DNA of 64,000 nt from Terebella lapidaria (Eukaryota; Annelida; Polychaeta; Terebellida; Terebellidae): NCBI GenBank assembly GCA_949152475.1, contig OX424563.1:24091001-24155000 (forward strand). Direction: 5' to 3'. Shown here one piece after another: positions 27,521 through 38,993 of this stretch (positions within the stretch are counted from its first letter, which is position 1; every line of letters starts with the position of its first letter). Under the pieces are notes generated by a model. That model was given only the letters and a program-made list of their open reading frames with translations. It had not been told where the DNA came from and did not search any database. The translations under genes were made by a program, and so were the position numbers.

Positions 27521-28555
27521 TCTTAACCTTTCCGAACCTCTCCTGGCCCTAGGGCTAGTTTTTATTTATTCTTTTTCAATCATCAAGTACATTAAAGAAT
27601 TAATATCATTAAATGTGATTAAACTTATTGAAGGGTCAGATTTAACCTCTTTACTACTCATGGTTACGCTGCGTAACTATACCACACCCCTGTTGTTATA
27701 CTGATGGTTACGCTGCGAAACCATATCTTTGGCATCCAATAGATGTATGAGTAATTGTCGACTGATTATATTTAATGTTATATATACCCGAGAATGTACC
27801 TACACTAGGTACTAGCACGTACATATTGTCACCGATTTAAATTTAGAAGCCTAATTGAATACGTAGTTAACTGAATAGATTACTTGCAATTAACCTTGTG
27901 ACGTCTCAAGTACCGATTACAATGGGTCGGACTACAGACATTTTGCACTAAAACTTTAATATATTCATAACTAATCAAGATATTGACATGCTGTAAACAC
28001 TAATAACACCCACGAGATTCACTTCATCACAAGTTGAAAAGACTACAAGTACTCAAGTAAAATGTATTGGGTTATATTTCATTACAGATTCGAAAAAGGC
28101 TGTAAGGTAGAGAAAATGGAAACAGCCATCTGTTCGGTCGCTATAGTTATTTCTTGTTTCCATGGTAACCACTGGCACATGGTTGAAAGGATACTATATA
28201 TAAATAGCACACAATAATGTGACTTTGTTTTAACACATGATTATTTTGAAACATATTTGAATATTAATAATAATCAAACATATAGAAATCCTACCAATTC
28301 ATACATGAATTGGCTCAGTATGGAGGCTGAGGGATGGGTCAGTAGCGAAAAGGTTAAAACAGCATTGAGCTATTTTGGTCCCCCAGTTTTCATCGCGTGA
28401 ATAATAAAACTATACCAAATGCTCGAATACTTTATAAAATTTCTTTCATTCCTCAAATAGTTGTGCATTTTGTGTATCATATTATATATTGAATGATTTG
28501 TATATTAAAACTGTAAATTCATTACGTGAGTAATTTTTACGTACTAACCTCCTGT
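27521..28555. mobile_element. Composite insertion beginning TTAACCTTTCC, with a nested MITE
   Basis: The paralog at 41,400-41,425 reads straight from GCACAATTAAACATC into ATGTATCTGATATAG. Here about 1 kb intervenes. It begins TTAACCTTTCCGAACC, a piggyBac-like end, and contains the better-defined element at 27,642-28,357. Its right end is not defined. Confidence 0.5.
27642..28357. mobile_element. piggyBac-like MITE, copy 1
   Basis: Bounded by TTAA at 27,642-27,645 and 28,354-28,357, with ends CCTCTTTACTACT and AGTAGCGAAAAGG as imperfect inverted repeats. It is the inverted counterpart of 49,974-50,717: both have two GGTTACGCTGCG-type motifs near one end and a GGCTGAGG...GATGGGTC segment at the other. 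No ORF; presumably mobilised by a piggyBac transposase encoded elsewhere. Confidence 0.85.
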
Positions 28556-29932
28556 AATCTGATGCAGATCACGCCCTCATGTATCTCATGAAGATCGCGT
28601 ACTCATACATTATTACTAACACAAAAAAACTATCAAAAAGTCGTAATCGAACCTGTAGTAAGACAGATATTGACATTATGATGAACATCAAACGATGGAC
28701 ATATATTATACACCATGTATTATATAATGTGTGAAATGTTCTGTTCTCATTTGACTGTTCATGACATGCAAGCCACAATCTCATAAATTGTCCAATTATA
28801 TGAAGTGGTCTTTCGGGTAGGAGAATGTCTTAGCTTATTTAATCCTAACATTTTCCATGATGTCCAATGCTCTAACATGTCGGCTCGGAAGATGTCAATG
28901 ATACCAGGTGAGAAGAAATCATCGGTAATTACTTCTTTGAATGCCGTCGATTGATGCGACGGATAAGTTAACAGGTTCATAATGGGCTTACAGTGTCAGT
29001 TTTCGTGGCGATATCGTCACTCATGAGCTCCAAATCGATAACAAAATGCCATGTTGGAGTACTGGAGAAAGCATGGGTACATTGTATATTATCATTGCAA
29101 GTTTAATGATCAATTTCAGGTTCATAACCATGACCATAATTACCATAATTTTATTCCACTGAGCAATAAACATTTTTTGGGTTCCATACCTTGATTGACA
29201 ATCACAATTCTACAAGGTATCTCGCTCTTTGGTGTACACAATAAGCGTGATCGATTACTGCGAACATATATATTAGGATGTAATGAAGTTGTGCATATTG
29301 TGCATGAAATTATAACATGTGCATAAATATGATACATGATGTTATATACCTATTCCAATCCACACTTCAACCCTGTTTCAAGATAAATGCACTGACAGAG
29401 CACTTGCAAAATACCTGTACGCCCATTCGAGCTTTTGGTAGCATGGGTAGCAACAGATCAGTGTTGTTTTTATTAATTACTGTGTTGAACGAGCATGGAT
29501 AATTATTGATTTCAGAATACACATGTATAAGGACACTGCTTCATGTAATTTGGTATAGGCCGCTTTTACATGTATTATTTGCAACAGTTACATCATGTGA
29601 ACTTTTTCGTAGCTCACGATGTACATGTATTGTCAAGAAACTCATCTAAGATATATTTATATTCATACAGACGTTCTAAGATGATAATGGCAGATCCTTC
29701 TAGTTTATGCAAACTTCCAAAAGTATATCACGTGTGCACGCAATAACATAATAACAAACAATGGACGTAGACATAACACGATACACGTATAAGCATCAGA
29801 TGGAAGTAATTATTATTATTGGATTTGGTAATAATTATACATAGTCTGTCCAGTTCCAGTCGCACACGTCATAATGGATGCTACATCTGAGACAATTTCG
29901 TGCTGAAAAGTGTTCCTCTGACATTGATTACA
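28556..29932. repeat. Array modules across the third unit boundary
   Basis: AATGCTCTAACATGTC at 28,866 precedes the unit start at 28,991. Positions 28,991-29,835 duplicate 1-835 at about 99% identity by eye. Non-coding. Confidence 0.85.
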
Positions 29933-29936
29933 TTAA

Positions 29937-30789
29937 AGTACTAGTAAAGTGCAAATATCATGTGAGTTTATATGAAAGATCTCATTGATCTGAGCGAGAT
30001 GGTTTTTACGGCATGTAAATATCACAATCCGTTCACAAGTTACAGCACTTTGAAGACTGAAATCGGCAAATTTGCTTTTCAGAGTCATTCAGCTAATAAG
30101 TATACAAATGAGATATTCATGACGTCATCGGGGGAAGCTGTTTTAATTAGGTACTTTAATATTTATTATTCGTTCATTTAGTGTTATGATTATTCACGAA
30201 AACTTATTCCAGTCGGTGTTCAATATGAATAATCAGTGTTTTCACTTTCTAACTTGTTGTCAAGGCACCCAGTGACCTGGTATGAAACCCACTTAGAATA
30301 GGGTATGCACAATAGAAACGGTGTCAAATCGAGCACTATATTAACTTAATTCATAAATAATCGACAGAAAGTCTGCAGATATCTTTACTTGGCAGTTAAC
30401 AGCCATGGCAACCATGGGTAACTAAGGCTCTAGGGAATGACTGGTAACCATAGCAACATTACAGCTTGTGTGGAAATTGACTATTTGTGGTACATAACAA
30501 TATGAACTAGCCAGATCGTCAGAACCCCTCAATGAGAATAATTTTTTCATGGCCTATAATATCCTAATTAAAGTTTGTTCCCCTCACGACGTCATGAATT
30601 CTCATTAACATCTAATTTGCCTATTAATGAGTTGCTGAAACTGTTCTGCAATGTAGTGCCGGAATGGCAGTTTCAAATGGCTGTAACTTTTGAACGGATA
30701 GTGATATAGACATGCCGTAAAGACCATTTTGCTCAGATCAATGAGATCTTTCATAAGAGTACACATCATATTTGCATGTTACTAGTACT
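29937..30789. mobile_element. 853-bp element with about 78-bp inverted repeats, TTAA target
   Basis: The ends begin AGTACTAGTAA and remain complementary for about 78 bp with scattered differences, both reaching CATGCCGTAAA near 30,710 or its complement near 30,015. TTAA flanks both ends (29,933-29,936 and 30,790-30,793). The paralog at about 8,218 shows the uninterrupted flank. The 69-codon frame at 29,972-30,181 starts inside the inverted repeat and resembles nothing I know. Confidence 0.85.
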
Positions 30790-30893
30790 TTAATATGAAC
30801 GCAGCCCCAACAATAGTAATGGAAAATTGTGATGAGAACTATGTGGATCCTGGAGTTATTAATGGCGAAAATACATATTCATCATCCCCCTCA

Positions 30894-31840
30894 TTATCAT
30901 CATTTTATTTCAAACTACAAGAATGTATGTACATCATTATTCATTTGGGGGAAAATATTTCGCAGATTGTGGTTGAACCAAGACCATAGTGGTCTGTATA
31001 CGGGTAGTACAACCTACGATAAAGTAATAAACTTTATATGCATGATATAGAGAATAACTAACGAAACCGGCGGTAGAATCACAACTGTGCAATCAAAGCT
31101 TTGGTGTGCGGAGTGTGTAATTGATGTTAATACCATGGTGCAGGTTTATTAGGCCAACGTGTTTATGTCTTCATGTGCGTGGGAGGGGGGGGGGACGGAA
31201 AGGTATACATCTCTAGCAGTAGCAAAGAACATGCTATCTGAACATGAAGATCCAGATCCGATATTTTATCCCACGCCTCGTTGGCACAATGAATAGGTGA
31301 CAAGTACCTTTAGTACGAATTAATAAGATACCTCCTAGTTCTGTTAGCACATTTGATTACTTGGGGAATGCCAGTCCAGACGTTTGGCGCTCTGTATACG
31401 AAGGAGGATCGAAGATGCTTATTTCGTACCTGCGACATATGGACATCATGTCTTTGTCACGTGTTGTAATTATGGATCATGGAATTAAGAAATGCCTTTT
31501 TGGTTTTGTCAAAGAATTTTTTTCACTTTTTGGTTTCCGCACGATAACTTCAGTTTGCCTCGATGTATCTTTGCCAAAGTTTCACCACTGGTCAGAAATG
31601 TTGTGTAGAAGAAGCCTACTGTTTTTGAGCCGGCTCATGAGATCAGTGAGGATGACATCAATGTTTGGTTTCCGCACGATAACTCAAAAAGTATTATGGC
31701 AATGATTGTGGAACTTTGCGAGGAGGTTCATATATCACCAGGGAAGAAGCCTATTGATTTTGAAGTCGATCCGTCAAACGACTTTTGACCTAGGGCTCAA
31801 AATAACTTTAGCTGAGTCATCCTTGGGGCTCTCATGCATA
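30894..31840. other. Insert without recognised gene
   Basis: Splits an array module that resumes at about 35,038. Contains a poly(G) run near 31,187. Frames such as 31,361-31,705 lead into the tandem array and are not recognised. Confidence 0.45.
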
Positions 31841-33790
31841 TCTCGGAAACGGTGCGTCATAAAGCAAAACGGACGTTATTTTCGGACTACTCATCCTAGA
31901 CAAACATGTGTTAAGGGTATTATGGATGATCTTTCGACCTTGACCTTAATTTTTTTCGCTGAGTCGGCATTTGTTTTTGTTTTCGTCGATATATCGGAAA
32001 TGGTGCATCGTAGAGTGAAACGGATGTTATTTTTGGACTCGTGGCCCTAAACAAACATATCTGAGGGGTACTAGGGATGAATTTTGACCTTGACCTGAAA
32101 TTTATCTGTTGAGTCGGCGTTTTTCATTTTCGTCGATATCGCAGAAACTGTGCATATTAGTGCAAAACAAACATGTCAGACAAACATGTGTTAAGGGTAT
32201 TATGGATGATCTTTTGATCTTGACCTTAATTTTTTTCACTGAGTCGGCATATTTTTGTTTTCATCCATATATCGGAAACGGTGCATCGTAGAGTGAAACG
32301 GACGTTATTTTCGGACTCGTGGTCCTAAACAAACATATCTAAGGGGTACTAGGGATGAATTTTGATCTTGACCTGAAATTTATCTGTTGAGTCGGCGTTT
32401 TTCATTTTCGTCGATATCGCAGAAACTGTGCATATTAGTTCGAAAGGGACGTTATTTTCGGACTTGTGGTCCTAGATAAACATGTGTTAAGGGTAATAGG
32501 GATGACGTTTGACCTTGACCTTAAATTTTTTTCTCTGAGTCGGCATTTTTCGTTTTCATCAAAATCTCAGAAACGGTGAGTCGTAGAGCGAAACCGACAT
32601 TATTTTCGGACTCCTAGTCCTAGACAAACTTATGTAAGGGGTACTAGGGATGAACTTTGACCTTGACATGAATTTTTTTTTGCCAAGTCGGGTTTTTTTT
32701 CATTTTCGTCGATATCTCAGAAGCTGTGTGTAGTAGAGCGAAACAGATGTTATTTTCGGACTTGTTGCCCTAGACAAACATGTCTTAACCTCTTGACCGC
32801 CAGACCTGAGAAATTGTCGCATGCCGGGCATTTTTTTCTAGCAAAATTGCAAAACATATATTATGATAATAATATCTTTAAAGGAAGACCCACAGTTGTT
32901 TAAAATCATTAAACAAGTATGAAAAAGTATCCAGCCTTATGCAAGCAACATCAAAGGGCCTTGGTGTGTTCTGGTTACCATAGCAACAACCTCACAACAA
33001 CCACTAATTCTTGAACTTTTCACAAATCTTGAAATAATATATACGAAAGCATGCAATCTTTCCACAGAATATTAATATCCCCATGTCTTTGATTATGAAT
33101 ATGATACATGCAAATCAGTTTCTTTCATGGATGTTAAATACCATACCTGAATCTAACTGGTACGAATGACAGTGAATTCAGTGGAGAATACCTTTGCTCA
33201 GCATGCTCCCACACTTACATACATCTGTCAGACGACAACAGCACAGAAAACCCGATAATTTCTCTATCCATTACATGCATTCCCATTGTATTGATGTACT
33301 ATCTTTGACCTATATATGGATTGTAACGAACACTACAACAGTTTCATCGATATACACTGTATACAGAAGCTGCGTGGGGACTTTTGACTGAAAAATATAG
33401 ACCGTACAAGAAGAAACATGAGAATGACTTTGCGCCGGATATTTCCCGCACATAGGCGTCACACAATTACGTTTTGCGCCGGAAATATCCGGCACTGTAG
33501 GCGCTGAAGAGGTTAAGGGTATTAGGGATGACCTTTGACTTTGACCTTAAATGTTTTCACTGAGTCGACATTTTTCGTTTTCATCGATATCTCAGAAACA
33601 GTGCGTAGCAGAGCGAAACGGACGTTATTTTCAGACTCGTGGTCCTAGACGAACGTATCTAAGGGGTACTAGGGATGAACTTTGACCTTGACCTGAAATT
33701 TTTTCGCTGAGTCGGCATTTTTAAGTTTCCTCATTATCTCGGAAACGGTGTGACCTAGAGCAAAACAGACATTAGACAGATAGGTCTAGG
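31840..33790. repeat. About 147-bp tandem array, interrupted by a MITE
   Basis: The marker GAAACGGTG or a variant (GAAACTGTG, GAAATGGTG, GAAGCTGTG) occurs at about 31,847, 31,997, 32,143, 32,275, 32,422, 32,570, 32,720, 33,594 and 33,741. After removing the MITE at 32,785-33,516 most periods are 146-150 bp, with one of 132. Each unit has GACGTTATTTTCGGACT and TTTGACCTTGACC. Related inverted text occurs at 46,300-46,510. The frames across it come from the repeat and are not genes. Confidence 0.85.
32785..33516. mobile_element. piggyBac-like MITE inside the 147-bp array
   Basis: TTAA at 32,785-32,788 and 33,513-33,516 flanks inverted ends CCTCTTGACCGCC and GGCGCTGAAGAGG (10 of 13 positions pair). 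Joining the flanks at a single TTAA restores the array text seen near 31,905. Contains GGTTACCATAGCAACAA and two GCCGGATATT/GCCGGAAATA motifs near the right end. No transposase. Confidence 0.9.
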
Positions 33791-33879
33791 GGTATCAAGT
33801 TTGTCCTTCACATACATGTAATTGCATAAATGTCTTATAGGTCTCATTGGGAGCTTCATCATGTTTTTCCTGAGTCAGG

Positions 33880-35037
33880 ATTTTTTTTTTTCATGCTTCC
33901 CCCTGAAATGCCTGCAAGGCCTTTAGGCCTTGACGTCTAGTTTGATTCATAAATATTCTGAAGCGACCTAGATAACTGGACGTTCGAAAATCTATACATG
34001 AACTTCCCCAACTGTATATTGTATATATCGGACAGTCGTGATATTGAAATTTGTTTAAAAATTGATAACGATGTGCTATTATAAGAAACATTAACAATAT
34101 TACGTACTGTTCTCTCCTGTATCATGTGTATGCGTTCTAGTCGATTCAGCCTATGTTGATACGAGGTCCCCCAGAATATCATACCATAAGCAAGATGAGA
34201 ATGTATGAGCGTATAATACAGGCTCATCAAATTGTCTGAGGACAAGTATCTTTTTGTAGATGTGATAGCATATACACCGCTCGACAGTTTCTTATTTAAA
34301 TAACTGATGTGCTCTTCCATGTCAGTTGGTCGTCTATGTAGATGCCTAGATTTTTTTTTGTTTGCACCTGATCAGATATCCGATTTCCTTTTTTTAATCA
34401 TATTCATACCATGTATATATGGGACAGGGTTTTGGGAACATACTAAAAAAATGTGTTTTAGTGTCATATATTGTAGTATCGTCCGTGAATAATATACATT
34501 TACTGTTCTTCATTATAATAGATAAGTCATTCATATAAATTATGAATAAAAGCAGACCAAGTACACTCCTTGTGGCACGCCACATGTAACGGTTATTTGA
34601 TCCGATTGTACATCGTTATAGGATACAAACTGCGTTTGGTACTTCTGAACCAATCCAAGACACACCACGGACCCCATAAAACGTTAGCTTGCTCAGCAGT
34701 ATCATGGTCCATGATGTCAAATGCCTTGGATAGGTCCGGAAAAAACGCAATTGTTGTTTCATTCTGTTTATACGAGGATATTAAATCAGCAATAAATTTA
34801 GTGACAGCATCGATGGTAGACCGACAGGGAGGAAAGCCATACTGGTTATCTGTAAATATATTTGAATGGTTACAAAAATCATATAATCTTTTACAAACTA
34901 CTTTTTCCATTATTTTTGAGAAGGAGGAAGGGAAATAGGCCTATAATTCCGAATGGTCGTTTTTTCTTTAGATTTATAGATGGGTATGACCTCGGCAACT
35001 TTCATGTTATCTGGGACAATACCTACGGACATGGAAA
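33880..35037 (-). pseudogene. 5'-truncated jockey-type LINE reverse transcriptase
   Basis: On the minus strand four consecutive open pieces read through a non-LTR reverse transcriptase and its C-terminal region. The first (from about 35,037) has NYRPISL. The second (34,910-34,593) has NQYGF-like and LSKAFD text. The third (34,585-34,394) has the catalytic FTDD, a variant of YADD. The last (34,320-33,937) has LIHSHLAYG and RLERI, typical of the region after the fingers and palm in jockey/CR1-type LINEs. Frameshifts and stops separate the pieces, and endonuclease and ORF1 are absent. After the last stop come a hairpin (CAAGGCCTAAAGGCCTTG) and an A tail, seen as T at about 33,880-33,890. The family is secure; the exact clade is not. 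Confidence 0.85.
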
Positions 35038-35834
35038 TATTGAGATGATTTCTCGTGCGATTTACATCCAGAAATGAAAGAATGTTTCGAAACACATGGA
35101 TATCTGTCTTGGCGAAACACAGAAATGCTATCTGTCCCCGAGGATACCATCAACTCAGTAGCCTTCTGGCTATTGATTAGGTACTTATGTACTGGTCATA
35201 TATCTGTTCCATGGGGTTTATTTCGGATTTCTAAAATATTTTCATAGGTTGTTGGGCAGTTGTATACTAATTCCATCAGGTGTACAGTAGAAACAATTAC
35301 ATTTAACACACTGTCTGCCCCTGATGGCGCCAGTGTGTCTTTGGATAAACTATTTGGTCGGGCTTTGTTTCTATTGCAAAATGTTATAGTTTACGTTTGT
35401 TATTGGCATCATCAAAATCTACTGTATTTGTGGTAATAGATTGATACCTACATCCATGCAGGGCGAACCAAGAAGAAGGCCATATAAAACTGATAATTCC
35501 GGAATCGCATGGCAAACCAGACAGTGTTCAAAGTATTTCTTATCAGTATATCTATAATAATATATTTTGTACACCAGTAAATGTAAGTATCTATCTATTA
35601 CCACCGATACAGTCAGATTTTGATGATGACAACAACAAAGGCAAAATACAACATTTTGCAATATAAACAAAGCCCAACCAAACAAATTATCCAAACACAC
35701 ACGAGCATCATCAGGGGCAGAATTTGTTCATAATGCTATCAATGAAATGCACAAAATGTCGTTTCAAAATTGTTAATATGCATTAACATTCGTTTATGAC
35801 GTGTCATAAAGATTCCGTAAAAATTCCGGCAAGT
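35038..35834. repeat. Array modules with an inverted 360-bp repeat
   Basis: The module interrupted near 30,890 resumes here. An inverted copy of the 360-bp repeat lies at about 35,130-35,455, and a further piece at 35,585-35,720. Non-coding. Confidence 0.65.
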
Positions 35835-37053
35835 ATGTTGGTTCGTTCGGGGATGTGTTTGTCTGTTCGCACTCTAGCGTCCACATTTCTTACCTGATCC
35901 CCTCCAAACTCGGTGTACATATTCTCTAGAATACCGCGCAGGAAACGTCCTATTTTGGTGAAGCTGGATCAAAGGTCGAGGGCAAGGTCACGCAAAACGT
36001 CGAGAACACACAGCTGGCCATAAATCCGGTTCTAATGGTCGTAGAGACTTCAAATTGTGTGCATAATTTAGATATACTCGAGTTCTATCTTTTGTGACTG
36101 ACTTTGACCTTCGACCTTGACCTTGAGTTCGTCTGAGGTCAAATATTGGATCCAAGCATCGATTTTCGATCTGATGCTTGGAAACGACATGGGACTGGTC
36201 CCTCATGCTCAAGGTCAATTTTTAGCCCAATCGGTCAATTCGTTATGACGTAGTTGACGTTTCTATGGCAACGAAATCGGTCCCATTATAAGCGAAATTG
36301 CATGTTCCAGTTGTCCATGCTGATTAAAACGTCAATAATGTGCGTAAAAATCTAATGATACATCTGTTCATAGCCAAGGAGGAGTTGTTTTGTTCCACAA
36401 AATTTCAAGGTCAAAGGTCGAAAGTCAAGGTCAATATTGACCTGCAAGTGAAAACCATGCAGGTCAATATATCTCAGGAACTAATCAACATAGAGACACG
36501 GAAGTAAATCCACAGTATTGCACTCATTTAGCCTAACAACTTTTGCATTTACACCTATGGGAACCGATTGCCTCCGCAAGCGTCTGAGGTCGAAATTGAC
36601 CTCAAAAATTACATTGACCTTTTGCAAAAATATCGAGTAGTAGCTCGTTTGAAAGGTCTTCGAAAGTACTTTAAGAAGCTGTTGTCATTTTTGGAATCGG
36701 ACGTCATAATGACGTCAAATGTGATTTCAGACTGACATTTAGGCCTTTTGAGTGTCAGTTGTGCAAAGTCATAACATTTACTGCAGATCTAACAAATGCA
36801 AACGATGTGAATTCTTACTATGATGGTCTCTATCAATTTTCAGCTCAATCAATATATCCATTTCGACGTAATTGACGTTTTTGTGGCAACAAATCGGTAA
36901 AATTTTGAAGGAAACTCATTATTCGAAGATATTATAATCTTATCCGATGATAAAATAACATATATAAAATCGATTTTTGCATATTCAAAAACTCCATTCA
37001 CAGTATGTTTGCAGTATAGAATTGATGACAACTGACGTCATAATTACGTACTC
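35835..37053. mobile_element. 1.2-kb insertion with a 12-bp target duplication
   Basis: ATTCCGGCAAGT occurs at 35,823-35,834 and again at 37,054-37,065, either side of the insert. The uninterrupted module is seen at 24,423 and 43,700. The insert contains many GACCTTGACC/AAGGTCA motifs (36,105-36,440), no inverted ends and no usable ORF. The long direct duplication fits retroposition (SINE-like or LINE tail), but no poly(A) is clear. Confidence 0.7.
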
Positions 37054-37065
37054 ATTCCGGCAAGT

Positions 37066-37587
37066 GTGTGGCATATGGCCTCTCGTTTCTCGGATCACCC
37101 TGTACGTATTCAGGTATGTTGCTACATGTAGTCCAACGCATTGATATCAGTGTAATTATTATACCCGTCGCTATGAACATATCTGTGTGATGTATGTACC
37201 GATCTAAATGTGTGCTGTTAATGATTTTTTTCCCATCTACATTTCACCCTTTCAACTTATCTATCCAAAATAATATCAATTACTGCTCAACGTGCAGTTG
37301 GATATGGTGAAACTTGTATTGAGTTTCTGCTCATCTGTTGCTGACTGATAAGCTTTAATGGGCATTTTGCCAATAGTGTTAAATCAGTCGATTCATCACC
37401 TGTCTTGGATGTTGGTCACGTTTGTCGATATATCCGTTACTGACCAAGATCTCTGCATATTGTATTTGGATTGCCGTGTCCATTACCCAGGCTGGATGCC
37501 GATCAATAAATAATATCATTTATTAACTCACTTGAAATTAAAAATAATATCAATTAACTCACTTGAAATTAAAAATAAAATCATTTA
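37066..37587. repeat. Array modules, copy III
   Basis: Matches 8,880-9,300. Next to the following element, TTAACTCACTTGAAATTAAA occurs twice (about 37,522 and 37,554), a local 35-bp duplication. Confidence 0.65.
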
Positions 37588-38196
37588 TCAAGGAACTTGA
37601 AATTAAAGATACTACAGATTCCTCTAATTTTCTCTACTATTTAGACCTAAGGTTGGAGATTGATGAAGATTCTAACCTGTCAACTAGGTTGTATGACAAA
37701 CGTGATGATTTCAAATTTTCCATAGTCAATTTCACTTTTCTAAGCAGCAACATTCCTATGTCGCCAGCATATGGCGTGTTTGTCTCACAACTCATACGCT
37801 ATTCCAGAGCTAGTTGCAAATATGAGGACTTTGTTCACTGAAGTTCCCAGCTAGCCTCTAAACTGCTGCGACAGGGATATGTTTTACCATGACTAATAGC
37901 TGCTTTCAAGAAATGCTATGGACGTCATCACAATCTGGTTGATAAGTACACAAAATCCGTGACAAGTACATGTATGCAAACATTTTTGCATGTTAATGTT
38001 TTGGAATTCATGACGGGTGCCACATGTGGGGCAGGAAATGCTCACTCTTTCCGGAATACCTGATTTCACCCCTTTATGGGTATATTAAGATATTCTCGAT
38101 TTTGCCTGACACTGGACTTCGAGATTGGATAATCAGATAATGGACTCGGTTTTGTTTGCTCGGATACTATATACTTGGGTATTGTTTCCATGTTTA
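37588..38196 (+). pseudogene. Truncated YIDD-type reverse transcriptase element
   Basis: Begins inside the thumb-side part of the protein (AACTTGAAATTAAAGATAC), with the motif YDKRDDFKFSIVNF, and runs to the family 3' end near 38,196. The frame stops at 37,841, where the intact copy continues, and a second stop follows. The catalytic YIDD region is missing. More diverged than the other copies, so probably older. Confidence 0.8.
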
Positions 38197-38993
38197 TTGA
38201 GGTTCCTAGCAGGTGAAGTTAGTATACGACTGCCCTATAGCTGAGTAAAACAACATAAAAATCCAAAATACATGTAAGCACGTATTCCAGTGACATAGAT
38301 CTATGACAAATACGCATTGAATCCAAACAGCTACTGATTATGAGACTTTGAAAAGATGAACGGATTTCGTCCCCATCATGCAATGTTACATATGGCTACA
38401 ATTTCGACAAGTTATCTCAAATATGCATCAATCATTTATGCTGACTACTGGTGCCCATTTTGATGAATTGAAATATCAGAATGTTTAGTGGATAAAAAGC
38501 AATCTCAGCTACATCCATTCACACATTCAGCATTGTTTATGCCACATCGTTCCTCTCCAAGATGACGTGAATGCCAGGAAAACTCACATAGCACCCGTTC
38601 AAGTTTTGACACAAACAAATAAATGTAGTTGGTTGTTGTTCTTATTTCTTGTGTGACGTGGGATTGTATCATCATTCCACTCAGTGTTTTTGGGGGAAAA
38701 AGCCTTGAACCAGGCACCTCCGTCAATATTCTGAAGACTACAGGAGTAAAATGCATGAAAACAATAAATTCTTGCTAATCAGCACTCTTCAACCAATATT
38801 GTGTCATTTTAGTGTGTTGTATTTTTATGGTAAAACGGGAGAAAACATAAAACATTTCTAATCTAGCCCTTCTATTCTAAAGTTGCTATTCAATCAGATT
38901 CATCTCGTGTAGGTGATCCATAAAATCCCATCGTATGCGAATACAAAGCATCCTATCGTGAACGACTGATATTTCCCAGATGGACGCAGACAG
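38197..38993. repeat. Array modules, copy III
   Basis: Starts with part of the 360-bp family, then matches 12,604-13,260 and 16,980-17,660. Ends at GACGCAGACAG, the target of the next insertion. Confidence 0.65.

Noticed and set aside
31361..32291. Three frames of 60-114 codons, two of them abutting, near and in the 147-bp array
   Set aside because: The frames over the array repeat with it and share the same peptide (CVKGIMDDL), so they are repeat translation, not genes.
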